Shown: positions 32,520 through 41,182, counted from the first letter of the stretch. The stretch: DNA of 64,000 nt from Nonomuraea jiangxiensis (GCF_900099965.1 NZ_FNDJ01000011.1:1-64000); one strand, 5' to 3'. Numbers and translations are program-made. Notes: generated by a model not told the origin, from the letters alone.

Positions 32520-33571
32520 CACGACCACCTCAGCCCGAGTCCGGCGTGCCCGCCCGCGCGCAGCACGCCGTCCGCGATCTCCACCGGGTACGGCTCCGCC
32601 AGCAACCCCAGGGCGGCGAACGAGGCGTCCTCCACGTCCTCCACCATGACCGGCAGCGGCAGGGTCAGCGCCAGCTGCCCGGACATCTCGCTCAGCAGGT
32701 GCGGGTAGACCGGCACGTCGTACGTCCTGGCCAGCTCCACGATCCGGCGGAACGGCGTGATCCCGCCGACCCGGACCACGTTCGGCTGGACCACGTCGCA
32801 GGCGCCGGCCGCCAGCAGGTCGCGGAAGCCGTAGACGGTGTAGACGTTCTCGCCCACCGCGACCGGCACGTCGATGGAGCGGCGCAGTTCGGCGTGCGCG
32901 GCCACGTCGTCGGCCGGTAGCGGCTCCTCGATCCAGTGCAGGCCGAACTCCGCCAGCGCGGCGATCGCCCGCCGGGCCCGGTGCAGGTCCCAGCGCTGGT
33001 TGGCGTCGATCATCAGCAGCCGGTCGGGGCCGATGACCTCGCGTACCGCGGCCACCCGCGCCACGTCCTCCGCCAGGTCCGGGCGGCCCACCTTGATCTT
33101 GACACCCCGGTGGCCGGCCGCCACCCAGCGCCGGGCCTGCTCGACCAGCTCGTCCAGGGGGTAGTGCAGGTTGACGCCGCTGCCGTAGACCGGGACCTCC
33201 TCGCGCCGCCGCCCCAGCACGTCGGCCAGGCCGTCACCGCCGCAGCGCAGATCCCACAGCGCCAGGTCTATCCCGGCCAGCGCGATCGTGGTGATCCCGC
33301 CGGGCCCGGCCTCGCGCAGGTGCCGCCAGAGCAGGTCCCACACCACCTCGGGATGCGCGGGCAGCCCGATCGCCGCCTCCCGCAGGTCGTGGTCCAGCAG
33401 CGCCCGTACGGCGTGCGCGCCGATCTGCGGCGTCCACGCGAACCCGGTGCCGGTGCGCCCGTCCTTGAGCGTGACGTGGGTGACGATCACGTGGTTGGCC
33501 GGCACGTCGGCGCCCCAGGGGCGGGGGAGGGGGACGGTGCGCAGCTCGGTACGCAGGTCGGCGATCGTCAT
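32519..33571 (-). CDS. Enolase-superfamily (mandelate racemase/muconate lactonizing type) enzyme
   Basis: The 350-residue enzyme starts MTIADLRTELRTVPLPRPWG and has a 20s/50s capping domain (PLPRPWGADVPANH) and a barrel. VKIKVG carries the catalytic KxK. The metal-binding acids lie in MIDANQRWD, HWIEEPLPADD and VAVGENVY. YPHLLSEMSG supplies the conserved His. It abstracts an alpha-proton next to a carboxylate, as in dehydration or cycloisomerisation of sugar acids. With a 5-dehydro-4-deoxyglucarate dehydratase and a uronate-dehydrogenase-like SDR in the same operon, a glucarate/galactarate-type substrate is likely. It overlaps the upstream gene by four bases (ATGA). Confidence 0.9.
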   Translation of the reverse strand: MTIADLRTELRTVPLPRPWGADVPANHVIVTHVTLKDGRTGTGFAWTPQIGAHAVRALLDHDLREAAIGLPAHPEVVWDLLWRHLREAGPGGITTIALAGIDLALWDLRCGGDGLADVLGRRREEVPVYGSGVNLHYPLDELVEQARRWVAAGHRGVKIKVGRPDLAEDVARVAAVREVIGPDRLLMIDANQRWDLHRARRAIAALAEFGLHWIEEPLPADDVAAHAELRRSIDVPVAVGENVYTVYGFRDLLAAGACDVVQPNVVRVGGITPFRRIVELARTYDVPVYPHLLSEMSGQLALTLPLPVMVEDVEDASFAALGLLAEPYPVEIADGVLRAGGHAGLGLRWS

Positions 33572-34440
33572 GAGGCCACCAGGTCGAGGCCGGTCTTGAT
33601 CAGGGTGTCCAGCTCCTGTAAATGCTCGCCGGTCACCTCGACCAGCGGCGGGCGCACGCTGCCCACGTCCAGGCCGCGCAGCCGTACACCGGCCTTGACC
33701 AGGGAGACCGGGTAGCCGGGGACCTTGCCGCGCAGCCGTACGAGCGGGGCGTAGAAGCCGGTCAGCAGCCGCTCGTCCCCCCGCAGGTAGGCCAGCGCGA
33801 TCTCCGGCGCGAACGCGAACACCGCGCTGGAGTAGAGCTCCACCCCGATGCCCCGGTAGGCGGGCATGGTCAGCTCGGCCGTCGGCAACCCGTTGAAGAA
33901 CAGGAAGTCCGGGTACGCCTCCCGCACGGCCAGCACGGTCTGCTGCATCCGGTCGATGTCGCCCAGCCCGTCCTTGAGCCCGATCACCCCGGGGATCCCG
34001 GCCAGCTCGACCACGGCGTCCGGTTCGAGCACCACGGAGCCGCGCTGGTAGACGATCACCGGCAGCTCGGCGGCCACCGCGGCCACGTAGGCGGCATAGC
34101 CGTGCCCGGGCCCCTGGGCCAGGTACGGCGGCATCAGCAGCAGCCCGTCCGCACCCGCCGCCCGCGCGGCCCGCGCCTGGTTCAGTGCCGTGCCGAGCGG
34201 GCCGCCCGCGCCCGCGAACACCGGCACCCGACCGGCCACGACCTCGCACGCCACCCGCACCGCCCGCGCGTGCTCGGCCTCGGACAGCGCCGAGAACTCG
34301 CCCGTGCCGCAGGCCACGAACACGCCCCCGGGGCCGTGCCGCAGGCCCTGTTCGAGATGCTCGGCCAGCACCTGCTCGGCGAGCGTGCCGTCGGCGTCGA
34401 AGGGCGTCACGGGGAAGAACAGCACACCGCTGAGATTCAT
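33568..34440 (-). CDS. kdgD: 5-dehydro-4-deoxyglucarate dehydratase-like (DapA superfamily)
   Basis: The 290-residue TIM-barrel protein resembles KdgD (EC 4.2.1.41), which converts 5-dehydro-4-deoxy-glucarate to 2,5-dioxopentanoate and CO2. Visible features are GVLFFPVTPFDADGTL, GGVFVACGTGEFSALS (substrate carboxylate loop), AGADGLLLMPPYLAQG, VIVYQRGS (catalytic Tyr) and the Schiff-base Lys in VIGLKDGLGDIDRM. A generic dihydrodipicolinate synthase or N-acetylneuraminate lyase role is less likely given LLMPPYL and the KDGLGD motif. It is coupled by ATGA overlaps on both sides. Confidence 0.82.
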   Translation of the reverse strand: MNLSGVLFFPVTPFDADGTLAEQVLAEHLEQGLRHGPGGVFVACGTGEFSALSEAEHARAVRVACEVVAGRVPVFAGAGGPLGTALNQARAARAAGADGLLLMPPYLAQGPGHGYAAYVAAVAAELPVIVYQRGSVVLEPDAVVELAGIPGVIGLKDGLGDIDRMQQTVLAVREAYPDFLFFNGLPTAELTMPAYRGIGVELYSSAVFAFAPEIALAYLRGDERLLTGFYAPLVRLRGKVPGYPVSLVKAGVRLRGLDVGSVRPPLVEVTGEHLQELDTLIKTGLDLVAS

Positions 34441-35336
34441 GCGAATTCCTTGGATTCCTTGAGTTCGGTACGCCAGCTCCGCTTGGGCCGCCAGCCGAGC
34501 AGGCGCTCCGCCTTGGCGGTCGAGAAGGCCGGGGTGGTGCCGGTGAGCCCGGCCGCGAACGGCTCGGTGCCCGGCACGGCCTGGGGCAGCAGGTCCGCCA
34601 GCGGCTTCCTGGCCAGCGCGTCCGCGGCCCCCGCGAAGAACACCTCGCCGCTGGGCAGCTCGGGCAGCGCTTCGGCGAGCACGGCGATCAGTTCCGCGGC
34701 GTCGCGGGAGTCGATGTAGTTGAACAGCGAGACCCCGCCCAGCTCCGGCCGGTCCAGCCGCTCGCGCACGGTGTGGCCCGACTGCGTGGGGGCGCCCGCC
34801 CACTCCTCGGGCGGGATGACGAAACAGGGCCGCACGGCGGCCATCCGCGCCTTGCCGGCCAGGGCGAACGCCTTCATGGTCTGCTCGGCCGCCACCTTGG
34901 ACAGGTTGTAGGCGTTCCACGGCCGTACCGGGTGGTCCTCGTCGATCGGCAGGTACGCCGGCGCCCAGCCGCCGGGGGCGCCGTACCCGATCACCGTGGG
35001 GCTGCTGGCCACCACCACGCCCCGCACGTCCAGGGCCACCGACGCCTCGCAGATGTTGAACGCCATCTGGGTGTTGACCTTGTAGATCACCGACTCGGGG
35101 AAGCTGAACGGCGTGGCGATGGCGGCAAGGTGGATCACGGACTCGGGCCGGAACCTGGCGATCACCTCGAACGCCTCGCCCGTGTCCGTGAGGTCCGCGG
35201 GCTGGGCGACGGCCGCCTCCCCGGGCGTGCCCGGGACGCGGTCGACACCGATGACCTCGTGCCCGGCCGCTGCCAGCGTGGTGACCACGCTGCGGCCGAG
35301 GCGTCCTGCGCTTCCGGTGACGAGGACTCTGCTCAC
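34437..35336 (-). CDS. Extended SDR, probable uronate dehydrogenase-like NAD enzyme
   Basis: The 299-residue protein has a Rossmann start SRVLVTGSAGRLGRSVVTTL, an Asp-Leu step (PADLTDTGEAFEV), HLAAIATPFSFPESVIYKVN, VVVASSPTVIGYG and the catalytic YNLSK in RPWNAYNLSKVAAEQTMKAF. The GSAGRLG motif and the sugar-acid operon context suggest uronate dehydrogenase, which oxidises uronic acids to aldaric acid lactones and would supply the downstream enzymes. A sugar epimerase/dehydratase is the alternative. GTG 35336 has AAGGAG eight bases upstream. It is the first gene of the operon, facing LacI-type operators. Confidence 0.78.
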   Translation of the reverse strand: MSRVLVTGSAGRLGRSVVTTLAAAGHEVIGVDRVPGTPGEAAVAQPADLTDTGEAFEVIARFRPESVIHLAAIATPFSFPESVIYKVNTQMAFNICEASVALDVRGVVVASSPTVIGYGAPGGWAPAYLPIDEDHPVRPWNAYNLSKVAAEQTMKAFALAGKARMAAVRPCFVIPPEEWAGAPTQSGHTVRERLDRPELGGVSLFNYIDSRDAAELIAVLAEALPELPSGEVFFAGAADALARKPLADLLPQAVPGTEPFAAGLTGTTPAFSTAKAERLLGWRPKRSWRTELKESKEFA

Positions 35337-35357
35337 CGCAAAAGGCTCCTTCAAGAC

Positions 35358-35371
35358 TGCAAACAGTTGCA
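35358..35371. promoter_or_regulatory. LacI-type operator before the catabolic operon
   Basis: TGCAAACAGTTGCA has arms TGCAA and TTGCA around a four-base centre. It lies about 22 bp upstream of the SDR start codon, where a bound LacI-family repressor would block transcription. Confidence 0.65.
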
Positions 35372-35470
35372 CTAAACCTTTGTGTCCGAAGGGCCGAAGC
35401 GTCAAGGGGTGATTTCGTCGCCTGGCCTCTAGCTGCGGCTTCCCTTGAACAGTTCGGGGTGCTCGGCGCG

Positions 35471-35482
35471 GCAAGCGCTTTC
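35471..35482. promoter_or_regulatory. Second operator type, AAGCGCTT core
   Basis: GCAAGCGCTTTC contains the perfect palindrome AAGCGCTT, a typical CG-centred LacI/GalR-family site. A similar GAAAGCGCT box occurs before the importer genes (36640-36648). Confidence 0.5.
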
Positions 35483-35499
35483 AGCATGCACGAGGTCTC

Positions 35500-35513
35500 T
35501 GCAAGCGGTTGCG
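35500..35513. promoter_or_regulatory. LacI-type operator before the lacI-family gene
   Basis: TGCAAGCGGTTGCG lies 16 bp upstream of the regulator's GTG and has the same TGCAA-N4-TTG layout as the site at 35358-35371. This suggests autoregulation. Confidence 0.65.
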
Positions 35514-35528
35514 TTAGGGTGGGCGACT

Positions 35529-36482
35529 GTGACAGTGACGATTCGTGATGTGGCCCGGGCCTCCGGCGTGCATGTGTCGACCGTGTCGCGGACGTTCTCC
35601 GCGCCGCACATGGTGAACGCCGCCACCCGGACGAGAGTGCTCACGGTGGCCGAGGAGCTCGGATACCGGCCCAACCGGGCGGCACGGGCGCTCACGACCG
35701 GCCGGACCCACAACCTCGGCCTGATCGTGGCGGACATCGCCAACCCGTTCTTCCCGCCGTTGATCAAGGCGGCCCACGCCGCGGCGCGGCAGCGCGACTA
35801 CCACCTGTTCGTGGCCGACACCGACGAGGAGCCGGCCGCCGAGGAGGAGTTGGTGCAGGCGTTCTCCAAGCAGGTGGACGGGGTGGTGCTGTGCAGCCCC
35901 CGCTCCTCCAACAAGGCGCTGGAGCGGCTGGCCGAGCGGGTGCCGTTCGTGGTCGTCAACCGGCGGCTGCGCGGGGCCGCCACGGTGCTGATGGACGTCG
36001 GCCACGGGGCCAGGCTGGCGGTCGAGCACCTAGCCGGGCTCGGGCACCGCCGGGTGGCGCTGGTCTCCGGCCCGGCGGGCTCGTGGACGAGCGCGGAGAT
36101 CCGGACGGCCGCCGAGCAGGTGCCGGGAATCGAGCTCGTGGTCATCGGCCCCAACGCGCCCACCGAGCGGGGCGGGTTCGCGGCGGCCGACCGGGTGCGC
36201 GACTGCGCGGTGACGGGCGTGCTCGCCTACAACGACCTGGTGGCGATCGGGCTCATCGAAGGGCTGGCCGACCGCGGCCTGAGCGTGCCCGAGGACGTCA
36301 GCGTCGTGGGGATCGACGACATCGTCTCCGGGCGGCTGAACCGCCCCAAGCTCACCACCGTCGCCATGCCCACGGCGGCGGCCGGGCGGCTCGCGGTCGA
36401 TCTGCTCATCCAGGAGGTGACCGCCACCACGTCGCTGGAGACCCGGCTGGTGATCCGGGACTCCACGGCCCCGCCACGATAA
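35529..36482 (+). CDS. LacI-family transcriptional regulator
   Basis: The 317-residue regulator has an N-terminal HTH (TIRDVARASGVHVSTVSRTF, then NAATRTRVLTVAEELGYRPN) and the hinge helix ARALTTGRTHN. A periplasmic-binding-like ligand domain follows: LGLIVADIANPFFPPLIKAA, QVDGVVLCSPR, HLAGLGHRRVALVSGP, VLAYNDLVAIGLIEGLADRG and DVSVVGIDDIVSGRLNRPKLTTV. It stands between the catabolic operon and the importer operon, and TGCAA-N4-TTG sites flank it on both sides. The inducer is probably a sugar acid or uronide, by context. Confidence 0.93.
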   Translation: MTVTIRDVARASGVHVSTVSRTFSAPHMVNAATRTRVLTVAEELGYRPNRAARALTTGRTHNLGLIVADIANPFFPPLIKAAHAAARQRDYHLFVADTDEEPAAEEELVQAFSKQVDGVVLCSPRSSNKALERLAERVPFVVVNRRLRGAATVLMDVGHGARLAVEHLAGLGHRRVALVSGPAGSWTSAEIRTAAEQVPGIELVVIGPNAPTERGGFAAADRVRDCAVTGVLAYNDLVAIGLIEGLADRGLSVPEDVSVVGIDDIVSGRLNRPKLTTVAMPTAAAGRLAVDLLIQEVTATTSLETRLVIRDSTAPPR

Positions 36483-36491
36483 CCCGGAAGC

Positions 36492-36505
36492 TGCAAACGG
36501 TTGTA
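36492..36505. promoter_or_regulatory. LacI-type operator after the regulator gene
   Basis: TGCAAACGGTTGTA matches the TGCAA-N4-TTGCA pattern with one arm mismatch. It lies in the gap before the importer operon. Confidence 0.6.
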
Positions 36506-36601
36506 CCAACCGCGAAACAAATAGATCCGACCTATGCGACGGGCAAAGGTGTCAGCTGGGAAAACGCCGTGTCGATATATCGGTAACGGCTATGTAACGC
36601 C

Positions 36602-36650
36602 TGCAAAGGGTTGACGTAACTTTCCCGCCAGCTATAGGAAAGCGCTATCC
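36602..36650 (+). promoter_or_regulatory. Control region of the sugar importer operon
   Basis: TGCAAAGGGTTGACG (36602-36616) is a degenerate TGCAA-N4-TTG site that overlaps a possible -35 (TTGACG). GGAAAGCGCTATCC (36637-36650) is a near-palindrome with the GCGC-centred core seen also at 35471-35482. A further -10-like TATAGG at 36633-36638 lies between them. Confidence 0.5.
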
Positions 36651-36676
36651 ATTCACTTCTCGCCGGAAGGTCCGTG

Positions 36677-37639
36677 ATGACTGAAGTTTCGGTGGCGGTG
36701 AAACCCCCGAGCACGGCGACCAAGCCCAGACGTGGCGGCCATCGCTCCACGAAACGCTCCCGCCGCGAGGCACGGGCGGCCTACCTGTTCCTGGCGCCCT
36801 GGTTCGTCGGCCTGCTCGTCATCACGATCGGCCCGATCTTCGCCTCCCTCTACCTGTCGTTCACCGACTACAGCCTCCTTGAGGAGGCCGAGTGGGTGGG
36901 GTGGGACAACTACGTCACGATGTTCACCGAGGACCCGAGATTCCTGTCCTCCCTGCAGGTGACCACCATCTACGTCGTCGTCTCGGTCCCGCTGCAACTG
37001 GCCTTCGCGCTCGCCCTGGCCCTGGTGCTCGACCGGGGGCTGCGCGGCCTGCCGCTCTACCGCTCCATCTTCTACCTGCCCTCGCTGCTCGGTGGCAGCG
37101 TCGCCATCGCGATCCTGTGGCGCAAGGTCTTCGGTGCCGAGGGCCTGGTCAACTCGGTGCTCGCGGTCGTCGGCATCCAGGGGCCCGGCTGGGTGGGCCA
37201 TCCGGACTACGCGCTCAGCACGCTGATCCTGCTGCACGTGTGGACGTTCGGCGCGCCGATGATCATCTTCCTCGCCGGGCTGCGCCAGATCCCCCGCAGC
37301 TACTACGAGGCGGCCGCGGTGGACGGCGCGGGCCCGTGGCGCCAGTTCAGGTCGATCACGGTGCCGCTGCTGACGCCGATCATCTTCTTCAACCTGGTCC
37401 TGGAGATCATCAAGTCGTTCCAGTCGTTCACGCAGTCGTTCATCGTCAGCAGTGGCAGCGGCGGACCCGCCGACTCCACGCTCTTCTACACGCTCTACCT
37501 CTACCTCAAGGGGTTCAAGAGCTACGACATGGGCTACGCGGCCGCGATGGCCTGGGTCCTGCTGGTCATCATCGCCGGGCTCACCGCGGTGAACTTCCTC
37601 GCTTCCAAGTATTGGGTCTTCTATGGCGACACCAAGTAG
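36677..37639 (+). CDS. Sugar ABC importer permease (MalF type)
   Basis: The 320-residue inner-membrane protein has six spans after a basic N-terminus (RRGGHRSTKRSRREARAAYL). It reads LFLAPWFVGLLVITIGPIFASLYLSF, FTDYSLLEEAEWVGWDNYV and the EAA loop YYEAAAVDGAGPWRQFRSITVPLL. It forms the channel with the next gene product. ATG 36677 has GGAAGG seven bases upstream, with GTG 36674 as an alternative. The end overlaps the next gene by 17 bp. Confidence 0.95.
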   Translation: MTEVSVAVKPPSTATKPRRGGHRSTKRSRREARAAYLFLAPWFVGLLVITIGPIFASLYLSFTDYSLLEEAEWVGWDNYVTMFTEDPRFLSSLQVTTIYVVVSVPLQLAFALALALVLDRGLRGLPLYRSIFYLPSLLGGSVAIAILWRKVFGAEGLVNSVLAVVGIQGPGWVGHPDYALSTLILLHVWTFGAPMIIFLAGLRQIPRSYYEAAAVDGAGPWRQFRSITVPLLTPIIFFNLVLEIIKSFQSFTQSFIVSSGSGGPADSTLFYTLYLYLKGFKSYDMGYAAAMAWVLLVIIAGLTAVNFLASKYWVFYGDTK

Positions 37640-38489
37640 GCCGATCCCGTTCCTCTTCCGCCCGATCAGGGGCGGCAAGCTGGTCAAGCACGTGCTGCTG
37701 ATCGGGTTCGGCCTGGTCATGCTCTATCCGCTGTTCTGGATGGTCTCCAGCTCGCTCAAGCCGGAGGAGCTGATCTTCAGGCAGCCCGGCCTGTGGCCGA
37801 GCGAGGTCACCCTGGAGAACTACCGCGACGGCTGGTACGCGCTGAAGCATCCCTTCGGCTACTACCTGTGGAACTCGGCGGTCGTGACCGGCCTGTCGGT
37901 GGTGGCGAACCTGGTGGCCTGCTCGCTGGCCGCCTACGCCTTCGCCCGGCTGAACTTCCCGCTGAAGAGGTTCTGGTTCGCGATCATGCTGGGCGGGATC
38001 ATGCTGCCGCACCACGTGACGATCGTGCCGCAGTACATCATGTTCTCCGAGCTCGACCTGATCAACACGATCTGGCCGCTGGTCATGCCCAAGATCCTGG
38101 CCACGGACGCGTTCTTCGTCTTCCTCATGGTGCAGTTCATCCGCACGTTGCCGAGGGAGCTGGACGAGGCGGCCGAGATCGACGGCGCGGGTTACTGGCG
38201 CATCTTCATCAGGGTCGTCATGCCGCTCTGTCTGCCGGCACTGGCCACCACCGCGATCTTCACCTTCATCTGGACCTGGAACGACTTCCTCAGCCAGCTC
38301 CTCTATCTCAACAATCCCGACAACTTCACCGTCCCGGTAGCGTTGCGCACGTTCCTCGACTCCAGCAGCGACTCGTCGTGGGGCCCGATGTTCGCCATGT
38401 CGATCGTCGCCCTCGGTCCCATCTTCGGGTTCTTCCTGGCAGGACAGAAATACCTGATCCGTGGTGTCGCCACCACGGGCCTCAAGTAG
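37623..38489 (+). CDS. Sugar ABC importer permease (MalG type)
   Basis: The 288-residue protein has six spans: VLLIGFGLVMLYPLFWMVSSSLK near the N-terminus, YYLWNSAVVTGLSVVANLVACSLAAYAFARL, then the EAA loop ELDEAAEIDGAGYWRIFIRVVMPL and the family end LAGQKYLIRGVATTGLK. It partners the MalF-type permease with which it overlaps. No ATP-binding gene follows, so a shared MsiK/MalK-type ATPase encoded elsewhere must energise the pair. Confidence 0.95.
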   Translation: MATPSRPIPFLFRPIRGGKLVKHVLLIGFGLVMLYPLFWMVSSSLKPEELIFRQPGLWPSEVTLENYRDGWYALKHPFGYYLWNSAVVTGLSVVANLVACSLAAYAFARLNFPLKRFWFAIMLGGIMLPHHVTIVPQYIMFSELDLINTIWPLVMPKILATDAFFVFLMVQFIRTLPRELDEAAEIDGAGYWRIFIRVVMPLCLPALATTAIFTFIWTWNDFLSQLLYLNNPDNFTVPVALRTFLDSSSDSSWGPMFAMSIVALGPIFGFFLAGQKYLIRGVATTGLK

Positions 38490-38544
38490 CACCCCCGAAG
38501 GCAAGGCACCCCCCAACAAAAGAGGACCCATAGGAGGTAGAGCC

Positions 38545-39834
38545 GTGAGCTCTGGCAAGAAGATGTGGTCGGCGGCACTGCTCGCCACCGCTGTGCTGGC
38601 GGTCACCGCGGCCTGCGGCAGTGGCAGCGGCGGCGGGGGCGAGACCGCCGATGGCAAGATCAAGCTGCGCTTCTCCTACTGGGGCAGCGACGCCCGGCAG
38701 AAGATGACCGAAGAGGTGATCAAGAAGTTCGAGGCGAAGAACCCGACCATCGACGTGGAGGGCGAGTTCTCCGACTTCGACAGCTACTACGAGACGCTGT
38801 CCACGAAGGTCGCCGGCGGCGACGCCCCCGACGTCATCACCATAGAGATCCGCGGCCTGCGCGAATATGCCGACCGCGGCACCCTGGCCGACCTGAACGG
38901 CAAGGTCAACACCGCCGACATCGACGCCAAGGTGCTCACCACGGGAGCCGTGGACGGCAAGCAGTTCGCCATCCCCACCGGCGTCAACGCCTTCTCCTTA
39001 GTCGTCAACCCCGGCCTGCTCGAACAGTCGGGGGCGAAGCTGCCCGACGACACCAAGTGGACCTGGGAGGAATACGTCGACCTGGCCTCCAAGATCAGCT
39101 CGGGCAGCGGCGGCAAGGTCACGGGCACGCAGCTCAGCTGGAACCCGGCCTACCTCCAGATCTTCGCCGCGCAGCGCGGCGAGCCCTTCTACCAGGGCAA
39201 CAAGCTCGGCCTGACGCCCGACACGATCAAGGCGTGGTGGGCCATCATGCAGAACCTGATCAAGACCAAGGGCGCCCCCGACGCCGCCAAGAGCGCCGAG
39301 ATCGGCGCGACCAGCGTGGACCAGTCGCTGCTGGCCACCAACACCGGCGCGTTCGGCATGTGGTGGAGCAACCAGCTCGGCGCGGTCACCAAGGCGTCCG
39401 GCCAGAACATGGACCTGCTGCGCATGCCGAAGGCGCAGGGCGCCACCAGCGGCGGCATGTTCCTGCAGCCCGCGATGTTCTACACCGCCTCGGCCAAGTC
39501 CGCCCACGCCGCCGAGGCCGCCAAGTTCATCGACTTCATGATCAACGACCCGGAGGCCGGCGCGATCATCCTCAGCGACCGCGGCCTGCCGGCCAGCTCG
39601 AAGGTGCTGGCGGCGGTCCGGGACAAGCTGCCGGAGGCGGACGTCAAGACGCTGGACTTCCTCGACAAGGTCAAGAGCGAGCTGGCCGACCCGCCGGCCG
39701 CCCCGCCGAAGGGCGCCAGCGCCATGGAGGACATCCTCACGCGGTACTCGGAGGAGGTCATGTTCGGCCGGATGACCCCCGACGACGCCGCACAGAAGTT
39801 CATCACCGAGGCCAACGCCTCCATCGCAGGCTGA
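38545..39834 (+). CDS. Sugar-binding lipoprotein (family 1 SBP)
   Basis: The 429-residue extracellular binding protein has a lipoprotein signal (KKMWSAALLATAVLAVTAAC, lipobox VTAAC) and a Gly/Ser linker. SBP_bac_1 features are IKLRFSYWGSDARQKMTEEV, FDSYYETLSTKVAGGDAPDVI, the TWEEYVDLASKI segment and GAFGMWWSNQLGAV. It delivers ligand to the MalFG-type permeases just upstream. The GTG start follows TAGGAGGT. The frame is open further upstream, but the signal peptide and SD fix this start. Confidence 0.95.
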   Translation: MSSGKKMWSAALLATAVLAVTAACGSGSGGGGETADGKIKLRFSYWGSDARQKMTEEVIKKFEAKNPTIDVEGEFSDFDSYYETLSTKVAGGDAPDVITIEIRGLREYADRGTLADLNGKVNTADIDAKVLTTGAVDGKQFAIPTGVNAFSLVVNPGLLEQSGAKLPDDTKWTWEEYVDLASKISSGSGGKVTGTQLSWNPAYLQIFAAQRGEPFYQGNKLGLTPDTIKAWWAIMQNLIKTKGAPDAAKSAEIGATSVDQSLLATNTGAFGMWWSNQLGAVTKASGQNMDLLRMPKAQGATSGGMFLQPAMFYTASAKSAHAAEAAKFIDFMINDPEAGAIILSDRGLPASSKVLAAVRDKLPEADVKTLDFLDKVKSELADPPAAPPKGASAMEDILTRYSEEVMFGRMTPDDAAQKFITEANASIAG

Positions 39835-39856
39835 CCTCACGCCACTAAGGAGACAT

Positions 39857-41134
39857 ATGAGGTACGCGTTCGTCGGGCTCGGGCACCGCGCGCAGATGTA
39901 CGTCAACGCGCTGCTCGGCGAGTGGCGCGACGCCGGCACCATCGTCGCCCTGTGCGACACGAACCGGACCCGCATGGACCATTACGCCGAGCGGATCGGT
40001 CACGAGGTGCCACGCTTCGCGCCCGCCGAATTCGACAAGCTGCTCGAGCTCGCCGACGCGGTCATCGTGACCACGGTCGACGCCACCCACGCCCGCTACG
40101 TCGTCGCGGCGCTCGACGCGGGCCGTGACGTCATCGTGGAGAAGCCCCTCACCGTCGACGCCGAGGGCTGCGCGGCCATCGCCGCGGCCGCCGAGCGCAG
40201 CACGGGCAAGCTGATCGTCACCTTCAACTACCGCTACTCGCCGCGCAACTCCGCCGTGCGCCGCCTGCTGATGGAGGGCGCCATCGGCGAGGTGACCACG
40301 GTGCACTTCGAGTGGACGCTCGACACCATCCACGGCGCCGACTATTTCCGCCGCTGGCACCGTGACCGGGCCAACTCCGGCAGCCTGCTGGTGCACAAGG
40401 CCACCCACCACTTCGACCTGATCAACTGGTGGCTCGGGTCCGCTCCCGAGACCGTCTTCGCCCAGACCGACCTGCGTTTCTACGGCGCGGAGAACGCCAG
40501 GAAGCGCGGCCTGGGGGAGCGCCCCGAGCGAGGGCAGGGCGCTCCCGGGCTGGGCACCGACCCGTTCATCCTGGACATCTCCAAGGACCCCAGGCTCAAG
40601 GCGCTCTACCTGGACGCCGAGCACGAGGACGGCTACTTCCGCGACCAGGACGTCTTCGGCGAGGGCATCACCATCGACGACAACATGTCGGTGCTGGTGC
40701 GTTACGCCAACCGTGCCGTCATGACCTACTCCCTGCACGCCCACGCGCCCTGGGAGGGTTACCGGGTGGCCTTCAACGGCACGGAGGGGCGGCTGGAGCT
40801 GGACGTGGTCGAGCGGGAGTGGACGCCGCCGCACGCCGCCATCGACCCCAGCGCCGCCGCCAAGGAGCCCACCGGGTCCTCGGAGCGGCTCACGCTGCAC
40901 CGGCACTGGAGCCGGCCCGAGGAGGTGCCCATCGAGGTGGGCGAGGGCGGGCACGGCGGCGGTGACCGGCTGCTGCTCAACGACGTCTTCCGCGGGCCCG
41001 ACAACGACCCGCTGGCCCGGCAGGCCGGCTACCGCGACGGGATCCGCAGCGTGCTGACCGGCGTCGCGGCCACCACCTCCGCCCGCACCGGCGTCCCCGT
41101 GCACCTCACGGACGACGGCACGCGCCTGCGCTGA
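39857..41134 (+). CDS. Gfo/Idh/MocA-family oxidoreductase
   Basis: The 425-residue NAD(P)-dependent enzyme starts RYAFVGLGHRAQMYVNALLG (Rossmann glycine motif), then VIVTTVDATHARYVVAALDAG and the EKP motif in VIVEKPLTVDAEGC. The substrate-domain stretch is GSLLVHKATHHFDLINWWLG (catalytic Lys and His). Length is at the upper end of the family, with an insertion around residues 210-265. It probably oxidises the imported glycoside or sugar acid. AAGGAG precedes the ATG. It is the last gene before a strong bidirectional hairpin. Confidence 0.92.
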   Translation: MRYAFVGLGHRAQMYVNALLGEWRDAGTIVALCDTNRTRMDHYAERIGHEVPRFAPAEFDKLLELADAVIVTTVDATHARYVVAALDAGRDVIVEKPLTVDAEGCAAIAAAAERSTGKLIVTFNYRYSPRNSAVRRLLMEGAIGEVTTVHFEWTLDTIHGADYFRRWHRDRANSGSLLVHKATHHFDLINWWLGSAPETVFAQTDLRFYGAENARKRGLGERPERGQGAPGLGTDPFILDISKDPRLKALYLDAEHEDGYFRDQDVFGEGITIDDNMSVLVRYANRAVMTYSLHAHAPWEGYRVAFNGTEGRLELDVVEREWTPPHAAIDPSAAAKEPTGSSERLTLHRHWSRPEEVPIEVGEGGHGGGDRLLLNDVFRGPDNDPLARQAGYRDGIRSVLTGVAATTSARTGVPVHLTDDGTRLR

Positions 41135-41182
41135 GCCCGCCCGGGCGGTCGCTGCCCGGGGTGGGGCCGGCGCGGTACGAGC

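Noticed and set aside
29751..32708. A 985-codon open frame on the plus strand
   Set aside because: It is antisense to the acyltransferase and the Gfo/PmoA fusion. It is Arg/Gln/His/Pro-rich and a typical third-position GC shadow.
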